A DNA stretch of 25,755 nt from an uncultured Prevotella sp. (GCA_946999045.1 CAMQBR010000024.1:1-25755), one strand, 5' to 3'; counted from the stretch's first letter, positions 1-9,246 are shown. Notes: generated from the letters alone by a model not told the origin. Numbers and translations are program-made.

Positions 1-28
1 AATCGCTTGTATATTAAACACTTGTGTT

Positions 29-2749
29 TTACTCTTCCACTGCTGCCTGCGCCGCTGCCAATCTGGCAATAGGTACACGGAATGGTGAACAACTCACGTA
101 ATCAAGTCCTACACGATGGCAGAATTTAACAGATGTTGGTTCGCCACCATGTTCACCACAAATACCACACATTAGGTTTTTACGTGTAGAACGTCCTTTC
201 TCTACAGCCATTTTAATTAACTGTCCTACCCCATCTTGATCAAGTACTTGGAAAGGATCAACTTTCAAAATTTTCTTTTCCAAATATACAGGTAAGAAGC
301 TGGCAATATCATCTCGGCTATAACCAAACGTCATCTGAGTTAGGTCGTTCGTACCAAAGCTAAAGTATTCTGCACGTTCGGCAATGAGATCGGCTGTCAA
401 AGCAGCACGTGGTATCTCAATCATTGTTCCAACATGGAATGGAATTTCTACACCTTCTTCATCAAAGAGTTCTTTGGCTGTTGAGCGAATGACATCCTCT
501 TGAACGTCAAACTCTTTAACGATACCTATAAGAGGTACCATAATCTCTGGACGAGGATCGAATCCTTCTTTCTTCAATTGAATGGCTGCACCGAGGATTG
601 CTCTTGTTTGCATGGCAGTAATCTCTGGGTAGGTGTTTCCTAAACGACATCCACGATGTCCAAGCATAGGGTTAAGTTCACTCAAACTATTTACACGGTT
701 CTGAATGTATTGTACACTTACGCCCATATCTTTAGCCATCACTTCTTGACCTGCCAAATCATGAGGCACAAATTCGTGCAATGGTGGATCTAACAAACGA
801 ATGTTTACAGGATATCCGTTCATAGCTTTAAGGATACCGTAAAAATCTTGTTTTTGATAAGGAAGTAATTTCTCTAACGCTTTTTCTCGCCCTTCTTTTG
901 AATCAGCCAAGATCATTTCACGCATGGCTTTTATCTTTTCATTTTCAAAGAACATATGCTCTGTACGACAGAGTCCAATTCCTACTGCACCAAAGTTGTG
1001 CGCCACTTCTGCATCGTGGGGTGTATCAGCATTGGTACGTACTACCAGTTTCGTATATTTATTGCAAAGCCGCATTAGTTCTGCAAAATCTCCTGTTACC
1101 TCTGCAGCTCTCGTTTCTACTTGACCCTGATAAACCTCACCAGTAGAACCATTGATAGATATATAATCACCTTCATGTAAAATAACCCCATCTATTTCTA
1201 CCAAGCGTTCTTTATAATTCACAACAATGGCTCCAGCTCCAGAGACACAACACTTACCCATACCACGTGCTACAACAGCAGCGTGTGAAGTCATACCGCC
1301 ACGAGCTGTCAGAATACCTTCAGCTGCGCTCATTCCTGCCAAGTCCTCGGGCGAGGTCTCCATACGTACCATAACCACCTGTCTGCCATCTTCGTGGCAT
1401 TTGACAGCATCGTCAGCGAAGAATACAATTTGACCACATGCTGCTCCAGGAGAAGCAGGTAGTCCTCTTGTCAATACCTTGGCTGTACTTTGAGCCACCT
1501 TATCAAATACAGGGTGTAATAATTCGTCAAGTTTGTTTGGTTCGCAGCGTTTCAACGCAGTTTTTTCGTCAATCTCTCCTTCATGAAGCAAATCCATGGC
1601 AATCTTAACCATGGCTGTTCCAGTACGTTTACCATTACGAGTTTGCAAGAACCAGAGTTTTCCTTCTTGAACAGTAAACTCCATATCTTGCATATCATGA
1701 TAATGCTTTTCAAGTTTGTCTTGTATACTATTCAGTTGTTCATAAATCTCAGGCATAGCCTCTTCCATAGAAGGATATTTGGTCTTACGAGTTTCCTCAT
1801 CTACGTTTTGTTGTTTAGCCCAACGCAAACTTCCTTCCTTAGTAATTTGCTGAGGAGTGCGAATACCAGCAACCACGTCTTCACCTTGTGCATTTACAAG
1901 ATACTCACCATTGAAACGATTTTCACCTGTTGCTGCATCTCGAGAGAAGCATACACCCGTAGCAGACGTGTTACCCATGTTACCAAATACCATTGCCATT
2001 ACAGAAACAGCAGTACCCCACTCAGCAGGTATTCCTTCCATCTTGCGGTATAAGATGGCACGTTCGTTCATCCAACTATCGAAAACGGCACAGATAGCCC
2101 CCCAAAGTTGCTCCATTGGGTCATTAGGGAACTCTTTTTCCGTTTGTTTTAAGATAACTTGTTTAAAGCGAACAACCAACTCCTTTAAGTCATCTACAGT
2201 CATCTCGTTATCAAGTTGGATGCCACGCTTCTTCTTAACATCCATGATGATGGCTTCAAAAGGGTCAATGTCCTCTTTGTTTACAGGTTTCATTCCAAGG
2301 ACAACATCGCCATACATCTGAATAAAGCGTCGATAACTATCGTATGCAAAACGTTCATTGCCAGTTTTCTTTGCGAGTCCTTCAACAACCTTATCATTTA
2401 ATCCTAAGTTAAGAATGGTATCCATCATACCTGGCATAGAGGCACGAGCACCAGAACGAACTGATACTAACAATGGATTTTCAACATCGCCAAACTTAGA
2501 ATTCATCAATTCTTCAATATGCTTTACAGACTTGATGATATCTTCATGAAGCAATCTTACAACTTCAGCTTTTCCTTTCTCAAAGTATTCATTGCATACA
2601 TCCGTTGTAATAGTAAATCCTGGTGGAACGGGAACACCGATAAGATTCATTTCGGCAAGGTTTGCTCCCTTACCTCCAAGCAGATTTCTCATATCTGCCT
2701 TACCTTCGGCTTTACCGTTACCAAAGGTATAAACTCTTTTTACACTCAT
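29..2749 (-). CDS. ppdK: Pyruvate, phosphate dikinase
   Basis: This 906-aa cytosolic enzyme interconverts pyruvate, ATP and phosphate with PEP, AMP and pyrophosphate. The length is normal for bacterial PPDK. The N-terminal nucleotide-binding domain shows GGKGANLAEM (about 25-34) and SVRSGARASMPGMMDT (about 96-111). The swivelling phosphohistidine domain has GGMTSHAAVVARGMGK with the catalytic histidine near residue 489. The C-terminal PEP/pyruvate barrel has GICGEHGGEP with the likely catalytic cysteine near 864. The start at MSVKRVYTFG fits the family. A consensus promoter ends 28 bases upstream. In anaerobes the enzyme can run either towards glycolytic ATP or towards PEP. It shares the window with pyruvate kinase (21568-23040). 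The only bases beyond its stop in this window are 1-28, where I see nothing. Identification is secure. Confidence 0.98.
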   Translation of the reverse strand: MSVKRVYTFGNGKAEGKADMRNLLGGKGANLAEMNLIGVPVPPGFTITTDVCNEYFEKGKAEVVRLLHEDIIKSVKHIEELMNSKFGDVENPLLVSVRSGARASMPGMMDTILNLGLNDKVVEGLAKKTGNERFAYDSYRRFIQMYGDVVLGMKPVNKEDIDPFEAIIMDVKKKRGIQLDNEMTVDDLKELVVRFKQVILKQTEKEFPNDPMEQLWGAICAVFDSWMNERAILYRKMEGIPAEWGTAVSVMAMVFGNMGNTSATGVCFSRDAATGENRFNGEYLVNAQGEDVVAGIRTPQQITKEGSLRWAKQQNVDEETRKTKYPSMEEAMPEIYEQLNSIQDKLEKHYHDMQDMEFTVQEGKLWFLQTRNGKRTGTAMVKIAMDLLHEGEIDEKTALKRCEPNKLDELLHPVFDKVAQSTAKVLTRGLPASPGAACGQIVFFADDAVKCHEDGRQVVMVRMETSPEDLAGMSAAEGILTARGGMTSHAAVVARGMGKCCVSGAGAIVVNYKERLVEIDGVILHEGDYISINGSTGEVYQGQVETRAAEVTGDFAELMRLCNKYTKLVVRTNADTPHDAEVAHNFGAVGIGLCRTEHMFFENEKIKAMREMILADSKEGREKALEKLLPYQKQDFYGILKAMNGYPVNIRLLDPPLHEFVPHDLAGQEVMAKDMGVSVQYIQNRVNSLSELNPMLGHRGCRLGNTYPEITAMQTRAILGAAIQLKKEGFDPRPEIMVPLIGIVKEFDVQEDVIRSTAKELFDEEGVEIPFHVGTMIEIPRAALTADLIAERAEYFSFGTNDLTQMTFGYSRDDIASFLPVYLEKKILKVDPFQVLDQDGVGQLIKMAVEKGRSTRKNLMCGICGEHGGEPTSVKFCHRVGLDYVSCSPFRVPIARLAAAQAAVEE

Positions 2750-2777
2750 CTTAAAAATTATAAATTAAACTTTTTTG

Positions 2778-2808
2778 CAAATATAAGATTATTTTAAATA
2801 CTCACAAA
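2778..2808 (-). promoter_or_regulatory. Bacteroidetes-type promoter of ppdK
   Basis: On the minus strand a -33 element TTTG (2805-2808) is followed after 19 bases by TATATTTG (2778-2785). This matches the Bacteroidetes housekeeping sigma consensus TTTG-N19-21-TAnnTTTG. The box ends 28 bases before the ppdK ATG, leaving a short leader of about 20 bases. The match is seen directly; activity is inferred. Confidence 0.75.
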
Positions 2809-2929
2809 ACAAATTTGTAATAAATGCAATACGTAGATTACATTTCAGTTTCTTTTTATATTTATGCTACAAATTATAATGATTTGTTATACTTCAATTT
2901 ATCTTGATTTATTTTTTATTATTATATTG

Positions 2930-5242
2930 TTACTCAAATACATCATCAATGCCATAACCATTCGGTCCAGCATCTTCTTGTTGACAAGGGTTATATCCCT
3001 CTGGCAATCCAAAGGTAGCATCTTGCCTATAACCTAACGAAGTATCTCTATAAACACTCTTCATAAAGTAAGCCCAAATAGGGAGAGCCATTGTTGCTCC
3101 TTGTCCCATCCTCATAGAATCAAAATGAATATCTCGGTCTTCACCTCCTACCCAGCATCCACTTACCAACTGTGGAGTAAAGCCCATAAACCAAGCATCA
3201 GCATTTCTGTTGGTAGTACCAGTCTTTGCTCCAATCTCTCCCTCCATATTATACTTAAATCTTAATCTTCCAGCAGTACCATTGTTAACTACTTCTTGCA
3301 AAAGCACCAACATTTTATTGGCACTTTCTTCACTAATCACTTCACTCATACGAGGTTGGAAAGTTGCAATTATATTGCCCTCATTGTCTTCTATCTTTGA
3401 TACAAACATCGGAGCTGTACGTATACCATGGTTTGCAAAGGTGGTATAAGCACTTACCATCTCTGCTACAGAAACCTCACAAGGTCCTAAGCATAGCGAC
3501 ATAGAAGGATGAATATCTGGGTTACGAATGCCAAAGTCATGCAACATACTAACAAACTGTTGCGGATTAAGTTTACTCATTAAGTAGGCTGATATCCAGT
3601 TGTTAGAATTTGCTAAGCCCCATTTTAGTGTAACCATTGAGCCATATCTTCTATGACTGGCATTGCGTGGTGTCCAAGGTTTACCTGCAACCATGTAAGT
3701 ACGTTGTACATTAGGTGCCTTATCACATGGAGAAAAGCCATTTTCCATGGCTAAAGCATATAAGAAAGGTTTAATGGTTGAGCCCACTTGACGTCGGCCA
3801 CTCATCACCATATCGTACATGAAATGATTATAATCTAGTCCACCAACGTATGCTTTAACGTATCCTGTCTTAGGATCCATACTCATAAACCCAGCTCTCA
3901 AGAACGATTTATAATAACGTATAGAGTCTAATGGAGTCATAACAGTATCTATATCACCATGATAGGTAAAGATACTCATATCAACAGGAGTCTTGAAAGC
4001 TCTGATAATTTCTGCATCCGTAGCTCCAGCTTCACGCATAACACGATAACGTTCACTGGCTCTCATTGACCTATTTAATATGGCTTTAATTTCATCAGAA
4101 GACAATGCACTTGTAAAAGGCGCATTTCTTTTTTTTGCATTCTCCTCAGTAAATGCTGGTTGTAAAAACTTAACGACATGGTTGTATACGGCATCTTCAG
4201 CATAACGTTGCATTCTAGAATCAATAGTTGTAAACACTTTTAAGCCATCGGTATACACATTATAAGGTGTTCCATCTTTCTTTGTATTCTTATTACACCA
4301 CCCATAAAGCGGATCTGTAGCCCATGCTATAGAGTCATACACAAATTGATTTTGATTCCATGAAGGATAATCTGTTCTCTTAGGCTTTGCAGCCATCATA
4401 TACTGCCGTAAGAATTCACGGAAATAAGTAGCCGAACCATCCCTATGATCTGTGCTATGAAAATTAAGTTTCAAGGGTTCTTCTGTATATTTCTGATAGT
4501 CAGCTCTTGACAAATAACCAACTTTTAGCATTTGAGCCAATACTACATTACGGCGTTCGGTACACCGCTCTGGGTATCTAACGGGATTAAAAAGAGATGG
4601 ATTCTTACACAACCCTATCAACGTAGCAGCCTCAATAACCGACAAATCTTTTGGCTCTTTATCAAAATAGGTATTAGCTGCCGTTTTAATTCCCACCGCA
4701 TTGTGCAGAAAATCAAAATAATTAAGATACAAGGCTATAATCTCTTCCTTTGTATAATTGCGTTCCAGTTTAATGGCAATTACCCATTCAATTGGCTTTT
4801 GCAGCAAACGTTCTAAGGTACTCTGTGCTGTTTCAGAATACAACTGTTTAGCCAACTGTTGTGTAATAGTAGATCCGCCACCTGCATTCTCTTTGCCAAG
4901 GATGCCTCGTTTAATGATAGCACGCCCCAAAGCGATAAAGTCAATACCAGAATGTTCGTAAAATCGTTCATCTTCGGTAGCAACTAAAGCATGTACAAGA
5001 TGTGGAGAAATTTTGGAATAAGGTATCACAATACGGTTTTCCTTATTCATATTCCACGTTCCTAATACCTTTCCATCAGCAGAATACACCTGCGTTGCAA
5101 ATCTACTAATAGGATTTTGCAAGTCTTCCACATTAGGCATATATCCTATCCACCCATTCCATATAGCCATAAAAGCTATGGCTATAAGAATAAATATAAT
5201 AATTAGTGCTCTCCAAAGAAAGAGAACAAATGCCTTTCTCAT
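2930..5242 (-). CDS. Class A penicillin-binding protein (glycosyltransferase/transpeptidase)
   Basis: This 770-aa bifunctional peptidoglycan synthase of the PBP1A type polymerises lipid II and cross-links stem peptides in the periplasm. A short cytoplasmic N-terminus precedes one membrane segment (about residues 9-29). The GT51 domain follows, with ATEDERFYEHSGID (catalytic glutamate near 90), GGSTITQQLAKQLY (about 122-135) and RNYTKEEIIALYLN (about 161-174). The transpeptidase domain has the active-site S-x-x-K motif STIK (488-491), SNN (546-548) and KTGT (673-676). All three penicillin-binding motifs are intact, so the enzyme should be active and beta-lactam sensitive. It is divergent from pyrB across a 500-base gap holding a MITE-like repeat. 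I found no consensus promoter upstream. The symbol is left blank because Bacteroidetes naming (pbp1A, mrcA, ponA) varies. Confidence 0.96.
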   Translation of the reverse strand: MRKAFVLFLWRALIIIFILIAIAFMAIWNGWIGYMPNVEDLQNPISRFATQVYSADGKVLGTWNMNKENRIVIPYSKISPHLVHALVATEDERFYEHSGIDFIALGRAIIKRGILGKENAGGGSTITQQLAKQLYSETAQSTLERLLQKPIEWVIAIKLERNYTKEEIIALYLNYFDFLHNAVGIKTAANTYFDKEPKDLSVIEAATLIGLCKNPSLFNPVRYPERCTERRNVVLAQMLKVGYLSRADYQKYTEEPLKLNFHSTDHRDGSATYFREFLRQYMMAAKPKRTDYPSWNQNQFVYDSIAWATDPLYGWCNKNTKKDGTPYNVYTDGLKVFTTIDSRMQRYAEDAVYNHVVKFLQPAFTEENAKKRNAPFTSALSSDEIKAILNRSMRASERYRVMREAGATDAEIIRAFKTPVDMSIFTYHGDIDTVMTPLDSIRYYKSFLRAGFMSMDPKTGYVKAYVGGLDYNHFMYDMVMSGRRQVGSTIKPFLYALAMENGFSPCDKAPNVQRTYMVAGKPWTPRNASHRRYGSMVTLKWGLANSNNWISAYLMSKLNPQQFVSMLHDFGIRNPDIHPSMSLCLGPCEVSVAEMVSAYTTFANHGIRTAPMFVSKIEDNEGNIIATFQPRMSEVISEESANKMLVLLQEVVNNGTAGRLRFKYNMEGEIGAKTGTTNRNADAWFMGFTPQLVSGCWVGGEDRDIHFDSMRMGQGATMALPIWAYFMKSVYRDTSLGYRQDATFGLPEGYNPCQQEDAGPNGYGIDDVFE

Positions 5243-5742
5243 AATTATTTAATTGAAAAAAAAATTGTGGTTTTATAAAATGAGCATTATGCCATTATTC
5301 AAACATTTTATTACTCAACAAATACCATATCCATACCCAATGCGAGTATAAATAATTGCTTCTGTAAGATATTTTCCATTGCTAATCTTAAACTTTATGG
5401 CTAGTTCTATAATTTAACACCGCATATATAAGTGAGTAAAATCTATAAAATACGTTTTATTATCTTATAACTTTTGAGGGCTCAATATGTAAGTTTGTAT
5501 AGTTATATAGTTCGCTACACCCCTTCACTCACCTATATATTGCTTTCAAAAATAACTCCAGTATCTAGCAAAGATAATTTATAGAACCTGCCTTATTACA
5601 CATTAATAGGCTAAAACCTATTCATATTTTTTCATTATTTTGACGCAAAAATACAATTTTTTCTTCAATTATCTCTTAAAAATCAAAATTAATAACTAAC
5701 TTAGCACACAAATCCAATCAATGAAGAATGATAGATTAAAAA
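5243..5742. other. Divergent intergenic region between the PBP gene and pyrB
   Basis: This 500-base AT-rich gap separates the divergent PBP and pyrB genes. Positions 5396-5595 hold MITE copy R1. The left part (5243-5395) shows nothing recognisable. The right part (5596-5742) must carry the pyrB promoter, but I see no full TTTG/TAnnTTTG match. A small inverted repeat, AATAGG (5605-5610) and CCTATT (5617-5622), is followed by T-rich sequence and has no clear role. Confidence 0.5.
5396..5595 (+). repeat. MITE-like repeat R1 (200 bp, module B)
   Basis: This is a non-coding element with inverted ends. The left end carries GGCTAGTTCTATAATTTA and the right end AATTTATAGAACCTGCC, with TA at both outer edges. 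The inner left part has AAAATACGTTTTATTATCTT, shared with R2, R3 and R6. The centre (about 5501-5532) has module B, containing TTCGCTACACCCCTTCACTC, shared with R6 and, inverted, with R4. The right part resembles R6 (ATCTAGCAAAGATAATTTAT against ATCTAACAAAGATATTTTAT). It contains no ORF. The TA edges would suit a TA target-site duplication, but they are also part of the palindrome, so this is not proven. Confidence 0.8.
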
Positions 5743-6690
5743 ATGGAAAAGCATCATTTTATTACAATTGCCGATTTGAGTAGAGACGATTTAATGTATC
5801 TCTTATCAATGGCAGATCAGTTTGAAAGACATCCCAATCGTGAGCTTTTAAAAGGAAAAGTTGTAGCTACTCTCTTTTTTGAACCTTCTACACGTACCCG
5901 TTTAAGTTTTGAAACAGCAGCCAATCGCCTGGGAGCTCGGGTCATTGGCTTCTCTGATGCAAAGGCTTCGAGTGTTGTTAAAGGCGAAACTCTCAAAGAT
6001 ACTATCTTGATGGTATCTAATTATGCTGATGTTATAGCCATGCGACACTATATTGAAGGAGCAGCTCAATATGCCAGCGAAATAGCCCCTATACCTATTA
6101 TTAACGCAGGTGATGGCGCACACATGCACCCCTCTCAATGTTTACTTGACATATATTCTATTTATAAGACACAAGGAACATTAGATAACCTCAACATTTA
6201 TTTAGTGGGTGATTTGCGATATGGAAGAACGGTTCACTCTCTCATCATGGCCATGCGCCATTTTAATCCAACATTTCATTTCATTGCTCCCAACGAATTA
6301 GCTATGCCCGATGAATATAAATTATATTGTAAAGAGCACAATATCAAATACGAAGAGCATACAGAGTTTAATGAAGAGATGATTGTCGAAGCAGATATTC
6401 TTTATATGACTCGTGTACAAAAAGAACGTTTCTCAGATTTAATGGAGTACGAACGTGTAAAAAATAGCTATGTTCTGCGAAATAGTATGCTGAACAATGT
6501 AAAAGAAAATATGAAAATCTTACATCCTCTGCCTCGTGTTAACGAAATTGCTTACGATGTAGACGACAATCCTCATGCTTATTATATCCAACAAGCTCAA
6601 AATGGTTTATATGCCCGAGAGGCTATCTTCTGCCATTGCTTGGGTATTAGTCTTGAGGATATTAAAAATGATAAAACTATCATTGATTGA
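5743..6690 (+). CDS. pyrB: Aspartate carbamoyltransferase, catalytic chain
   Basis: This 315-aa enzyme condenses carbamoyl phosphate with aspartate to give carbamoyl aspartate, the committed step of pyrimidine synthesis. The carbamoyl-phosphate site FFEPSTRTRLSFE (about 45-57) is intact. SSVVKGETLKDT (about 76-87) carries the lysine loop, HMHPSQCLLD (about 127-136) follows, and HPLPRVNEI (about 261-269) forms the second substrate loop. The length is normal. The gene lies 32 bases before pyrI on the same strand, so the two should be cotranscribed and form the allosteric holoenzyme. I could not identify a consensus promoter. The start at MEKHHFITI is the first in-frame ATG that fits the family. 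Confidence 0.97.
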   Translation: MEKHHFITIADLSRDDLMYLLSMADQFERHPNRELLKGKVVATLFFEPSTRTRLSFETAANRLGARVIGFSDAKASSVVKGETLKDTILMVSNYADVIAMRHYIEGAAQYASEIAPIPIINAGDGAHMHPSQCLLDIYSIYKTQGTLDNLNIYLVGDLRYGRTVHSLIMAMRHFNPTFHFIAPNELAMPDEYKLYCKEHNIKYEEHTEFNEEMIVEADILYMTRVQKERFSDLMEYERVKNSYVLRNSMLNNVKENMKILHPLPRVNEIAYDVDDNPHAYYIQQAQNGLYAREAIFCHCLGISLEDIKNDKTIID

Positions 6691-6722
6691 GATTTCATGT
6701 TATAACCTAAAACTTTTTGACA

Positions 6723-7178
6723 ATGGATAAAAAAGAACGCTTAGTGGCAGCAATAGAAAATGGAACTGTTATTGACCATATTCCTGCCGATAAAACCTAT
6801 CAGGTTATGAACTTACTTGAACTCCAATCTCTGCAAACACCTGTAACCATTGGTAACAATTTTGTTTCAAAGAAATTAGGACGAAAAGGTATTATCAAAG
6901 TTTCTGATAAGTTTTTCTCTAAAGAAGAAATCAGTCGTCTTTCTGTTGTAGCACCTAAAGTAGTACTCAATATTATAAAAAACTATGAGGTTGTAGAAAA
7001 GAAAACGGTTGAAACACCCAATGAACTTTGTGGTATTATCAAATGCAACAATCCTAAGTGCATTACCAATAACGAACCTATGAATACTGTTTTCAACTTT
7101 GTTGATAAAGTTAATGGTTTGGTAAAATGCCATTATTGTGATAAGGAACAAGATATTACCAAAGTAAAACTGTGCTAA
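6723..7178 (+). CDS. pyrI: Aspartate carbamoyltransferase, regulatory chain
   Basis: This 151-aa regulatory subunit binds nucleotide effectors and links catalytic PyrB trimers through a zinc domain. The four zinc ligands are intact as C-x4-C (Cys108, Cys113) and C-x2-C (Cys136, Cys139), close to the E. coli spacing. The N-terminal domain has VAAIENGTVIDHIPADKTYQ, typical of the effector-binding fold. I chose the ATG at 6723. A TTG two codons upstream (6717) is in frame but unnecessary, since the family starts near this point. It follows pyrB as the second gene of the operon. CTP inhibition is likely from family knowledge but cannot be read from the sequence. A hairpin follows the stop. Confidence 0.96.
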   Translation: MDKKERLVAAIENGTVIDHIPADKTYQVMNLLELQSLQTPVTIGNNFVSKKLGRKGIIKVSDKFFSKEEISRLSVVAPKVVLNIIKNYEVVEKKTVETPNELCGIIKCNNPKCITNNEPMNTVFNFVDKVNGLVKCHYCDKEQDITKVKLC

Positions 7179-7193
7179 ACCAAGAAAACTTAA

Positions 7194-7232
7194 AAGCAGA
7201 TACCCTACTTATATATAATAAGGTATCTGCTT
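7194..7232 (+). terminator. Hairpin after pyrBI, no U-tract
   Basis: A perfect 11-bp stem pairs AAGCAGATACC (7194-7204) with GGTATCTGCTT (7222-7232), starting 15 bases after the pyrI stop. No T-run follows, so it is not a classical intrinsic terminator. It may end or protect the pyrBI transcript. A smaller repeat, AGGGTT/AACCCT, follows just before MITE copy R2. Confidence 0.45.
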
Positions 7233-7246
7233 CAAGGGTTGAACCC

Positions 7247-7446
7247 TAAGGCAAGTTCTATAAATTATCACCATATATAGTGAGTTAATTTTTAAAATAC
7301 GTCTTGTTTTCTTGTGGCTTCTTTTTATAGAATGCAAGCTGCATCTCAACAATTCAAACAACTTTGATTGTATTCGGCTTGCACTATTTTTCAGTTTAAA
7401 AAGTAAGTCCAAAATCTAACAACGCTAAATTATAGAACCAACCTTA
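7247..7446 (+). repeat. MITE-like repeat R2 (200 bp, module A)
   Basis: This copy lies between pyrI and glyA. The left end TAAGGCAAGTTCTATAAATT is matched by an inverted right end, AATTATAGAACCAACCTTA. The inner left part shares AAAATACGTCTTGTTTTCTT with the other full copies. The centre (7334-7382) is module A, containing TCAACAATTCAAACAA and GATTGTATTCGGCTTGC. It is bounded by GCAAGC and GCTTGC, so it can fold into an inner hairpin. The same module occurs in R3 and, inverted, in R4. Element edges are TA on both sides. No coding potential is evident. Confidence 0.82.
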
Positions 7447-7516
7447 AACCTTAAAACACTGTAGATATTTAGTCTATTAAATATAAACTATTTAGTAACC
7501 TTTAAAACAAAAACAC

Positions 7517-8797
7517 ATGGAAAAAGATTTAGAAATTTTCAATCTTATCGAAAAAGAACATCTGCGTCAGCTGAGAGGTATGGAACTCATTGCTTCAGAA
7601 AACTTTGTTAGCAATGAAGTTATGCAGGCTATGGGCTCGTATCTAACTAACAAATATGCAGAGGGCTTACCTGGCAAACGTTATTATGGTGGCTGCCAAA
7701 TAGTAGACCAAGTAGAAAATTTAGCTATTGAAAGAGTAAAGAAACTATTTGGTGCAGAGTTTGCCAATGTTCAACCCCACTCTGGTGCACAAGCTAATGC
7801 TGCTGTTTTTTTAGCTGTTCTCAATCCTGGTGATACCTTTATGGGTATGAATCTTGATCATGGTGGACACCTCTCTCACGGAAGTAGCGTCAACACTTCT
7901 GGCATTCTCTATCATCCTATCGGATATAACTTGAATAAAGAGACGGGAAGAGTAGACTATGACGAAATGGAAAAACTGGCACTTGAGCATAAACCTAAAC
8001 TAATTATTGGTGGTGGTTCTGCTTACAGCCGAGAATGGGACTACAAGCGTATGCGTAAAATAGCAGATGAGATAGGAGCAATTTTTATGGTTGATATGGC
8101 TCACCCAGCTGGTTTAATTGCTGCAGGATTACTGGATAACCCTGTAAAATATGCACACATCGTAACAAGTACTACTCATAAGACTTTACGTGGACCACGA
8201 GGTGGTATTATCTTGATGGGGAAAGACTTTGAAAATCCATGGGGAAAGACAACCAAGAAGGGACAAATTAAGATGATGTCACAACTTCTTAATAGTGCTG
8301 TATTCCCAGGTATACAAGGTGGACCTTTAGAACATATCATTGCAGCTAAAGCTGTTGGCTTTGGAGAAAACTTGCAAACTAGCTGGAAAAAGTATGCTAT
8401 ACAGGTTAAGAAAAATGCTGCTACACTAGCAAAAGCTCTCATCAACCGTGGCTTTACCATTGTTAGTGGTGGTACAGATAACCACTCTATGTTAGTTGAC
8501 TTGCGAGACAAATATCCAGAACTCACAGGTAAGGTGGCAGAAAATGCACTTGTCTCAGCAGATATTACTGTTAACAAAAACATGGTACCATTCGATACAC
8601 GCTCTGCATTCAAAACCAGTGGCATCCGCTTGGGAACAGCTGCCATAACTACTCGTGGTGCAAAAGAAGACGTAATGCTGCTTGTAGCTGAATTAATAGA
8701 AGAAGTATTAAATGCTCCAGAGGACGAAAAAGTTATTACACGGGTAAAAGAAAAGGTTAATGCTACAATGAAAAACTATCCACTGTTTGCATATTAA
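7517..8797 (+). CDS. glyA: Serine hydroxymethyltransferase
   Basis: This 426-aa cytosolic PLP enzyme interconverts serine and tetrahydrofolate with glycine and methylene-tetrahydrofolate, supplying one-carbon units. The PLP lysine lies in STTHKTLRGPRGG (Lys222). VDMAHPAGL (about 192-200) carries the cofactor-contacting Asp and the conserved His. ELIASENF (about 23-30) and YAEGLPGKRYYGGC (about 47-60) are family signatures, and GIRLGTAAITTRG is the C-terminal signature. The length is normal. It is flanked on both sides by MITE copies (R2 before, R3 after), so it looks like a single-gene unit. No consensus promoter is evident in the 70 bases between R2 and the ATG, so its promoter is unassigned. 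Confidence 0.98.
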   Translation: MEKDLEIFNLIEKEHLRQLRGMELIASENFVSNEVMQAMGSYLTNKYAEGLPGKRYYGGCQIVDQVENLAIERVKKLFGAEFANVQPHSGAQANAAVFLAVLNPGDTFMGMNLDHGGHLSHGSSVNTSGILYHPIGYNLNKETGRVDYDEMEKLALEHKPKLIIGGGSAYSREWDYKRMRKIADEIGAIFMVDMAHPAGLIAAGLLDNPVKYAHIVTSTTHKTLRGPRGGIILMGKDFENPWGKTTKKGQIKMMSQLLNSAVFPGIQGGPLEHIIAAKAVGFGENLQTSWKKYAIQVKKNAATLAKALINRGFTIVSGGTDNHSMLVDLRDKYPELTGKVAENALVSADITVNKNMVPFDTRSAFKTSGIRLGTAAITTRGAKEDVMLLVAELIEEVLNAPEDEKVITRVKEKVNATMKNYPLFAY

Positions 8798-8829
8798 GAC
8801 TGCTCCACAATACGCTTAAAATAATATAT

Positions 8830-9028
8830 TAGGCTGGTTCATAAATTATCAATGTATATAGTAAGTTTATTTATAAAATACGCATTGTTATCTTGTAGCT
8901 TCTTTTTATAGAATGCAGGTTGCGTCTCAACAATTCTAACAAGGTTAATTGTACTTCGACTTAAACTGTTTTTCTGTCCAAAAATAAGCTAAAAATCTAA
9001 CAAAACCAATTTATAGAACCAGCCATTA
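8830..9028 (+). repeat. MITE-like repeat R3 (199 bp, module A)
   Basis: This copy lies between glyA and the Cys-rich membrane protein gene. The left end AGGCTGGTTCATAAATTAT lacks one base of the usual TTCTATAAATT. The right end is CAATTTATAGAACCAGCC, edged by TTA. The centre (about 8914-8963) is module A, containing GTCTCAACAATTCTAACAAG and more diverged than in R2. The flanking parts AAAATACGCATTGTTATCTT and AAAAATCTAACAAAACC are shared with other copies. Its right edge is 23 bases before the next gene's presumed start. Confidence 0.82.
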
Positions 9029-9051
9029 ACAATAACTTTATAAGATAAATT

Positions 9052-9246
9052 TTGGTAACACTACAATATATCATCATTCTTGTTATTCTTCTGTTGGCAG
9101 TTGCTTATGCCATTAGACGAATTTACATAACATTGCATAATAGTAATAACGGATGTTATGGATGCAAGGGATGTGAAATCAGACAAAAACTTTTAAGAAA
9201 GCAATCCTTAAAACAGAAAAATGAGCATTGTTGTCATAAAAAATAA
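9052..9246 (+). CDS. FeoB-associated-type Cys-rich membrane protein
   Basis: This 64-aa protein has one N-terminal membrane helix (about residues 4-22, LQYIIILVILLLAVAYAIR). A short cytoplasmic tail carries a CxxCxxC motif (GCYGCKGC, about 34-41) and a second Cys pair near the end (EHCCHKK). This is the layout of the FeoB-associated Cys-rich family (PF12669), usually encoded beside the ferrous-iron transporter FeoB. No feoB is adjacent here: glyA and repeat R3 lie upstream and tRNA-Cys downstream. The frame opens just after a TAA at 9046, and the only plausible start is TTG at 9052. The start is therefore uncertain, and no ribosome-binding site is visible. A metal or redox role is a family-level inference. 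Confidence 0.72.
   Translation: MVTLQYIIILVILLLAVAYAIRRIYITLHNSNNGCYGCKGCEIRQKLLRKQSLKQKNEHCCHKK

Noticed and set aside
1583..2321. Long plus-strand open frames of about 150 codons inside ppdK
   Set aside because: They are antisense to a strongly conserved gene, overlap each other in different frames and have Cys/Ser/Thr-rich compositions typical of reversed coding sequence.
7209..7412. A 67-codon minus-strand frame in the pyrI-glyA gap
   Set aside because: It lies almost entirely within repeat R2, so it reflects the repeat and not a gene.
8176..8646. A 156-codon minus-strand frame inside glyA
   Set aside because: It is fully antisense to conserved glyA and shows no recognisable motif.
5396..9028. 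The spaced similar repeats R1-R3 as a CRISPR-like array
   Set aside because: Copies are about 200 bp with whole genes between them and inverted ends, so they are dispersed elements, not short repeats with spacers, and no cas genes are present.
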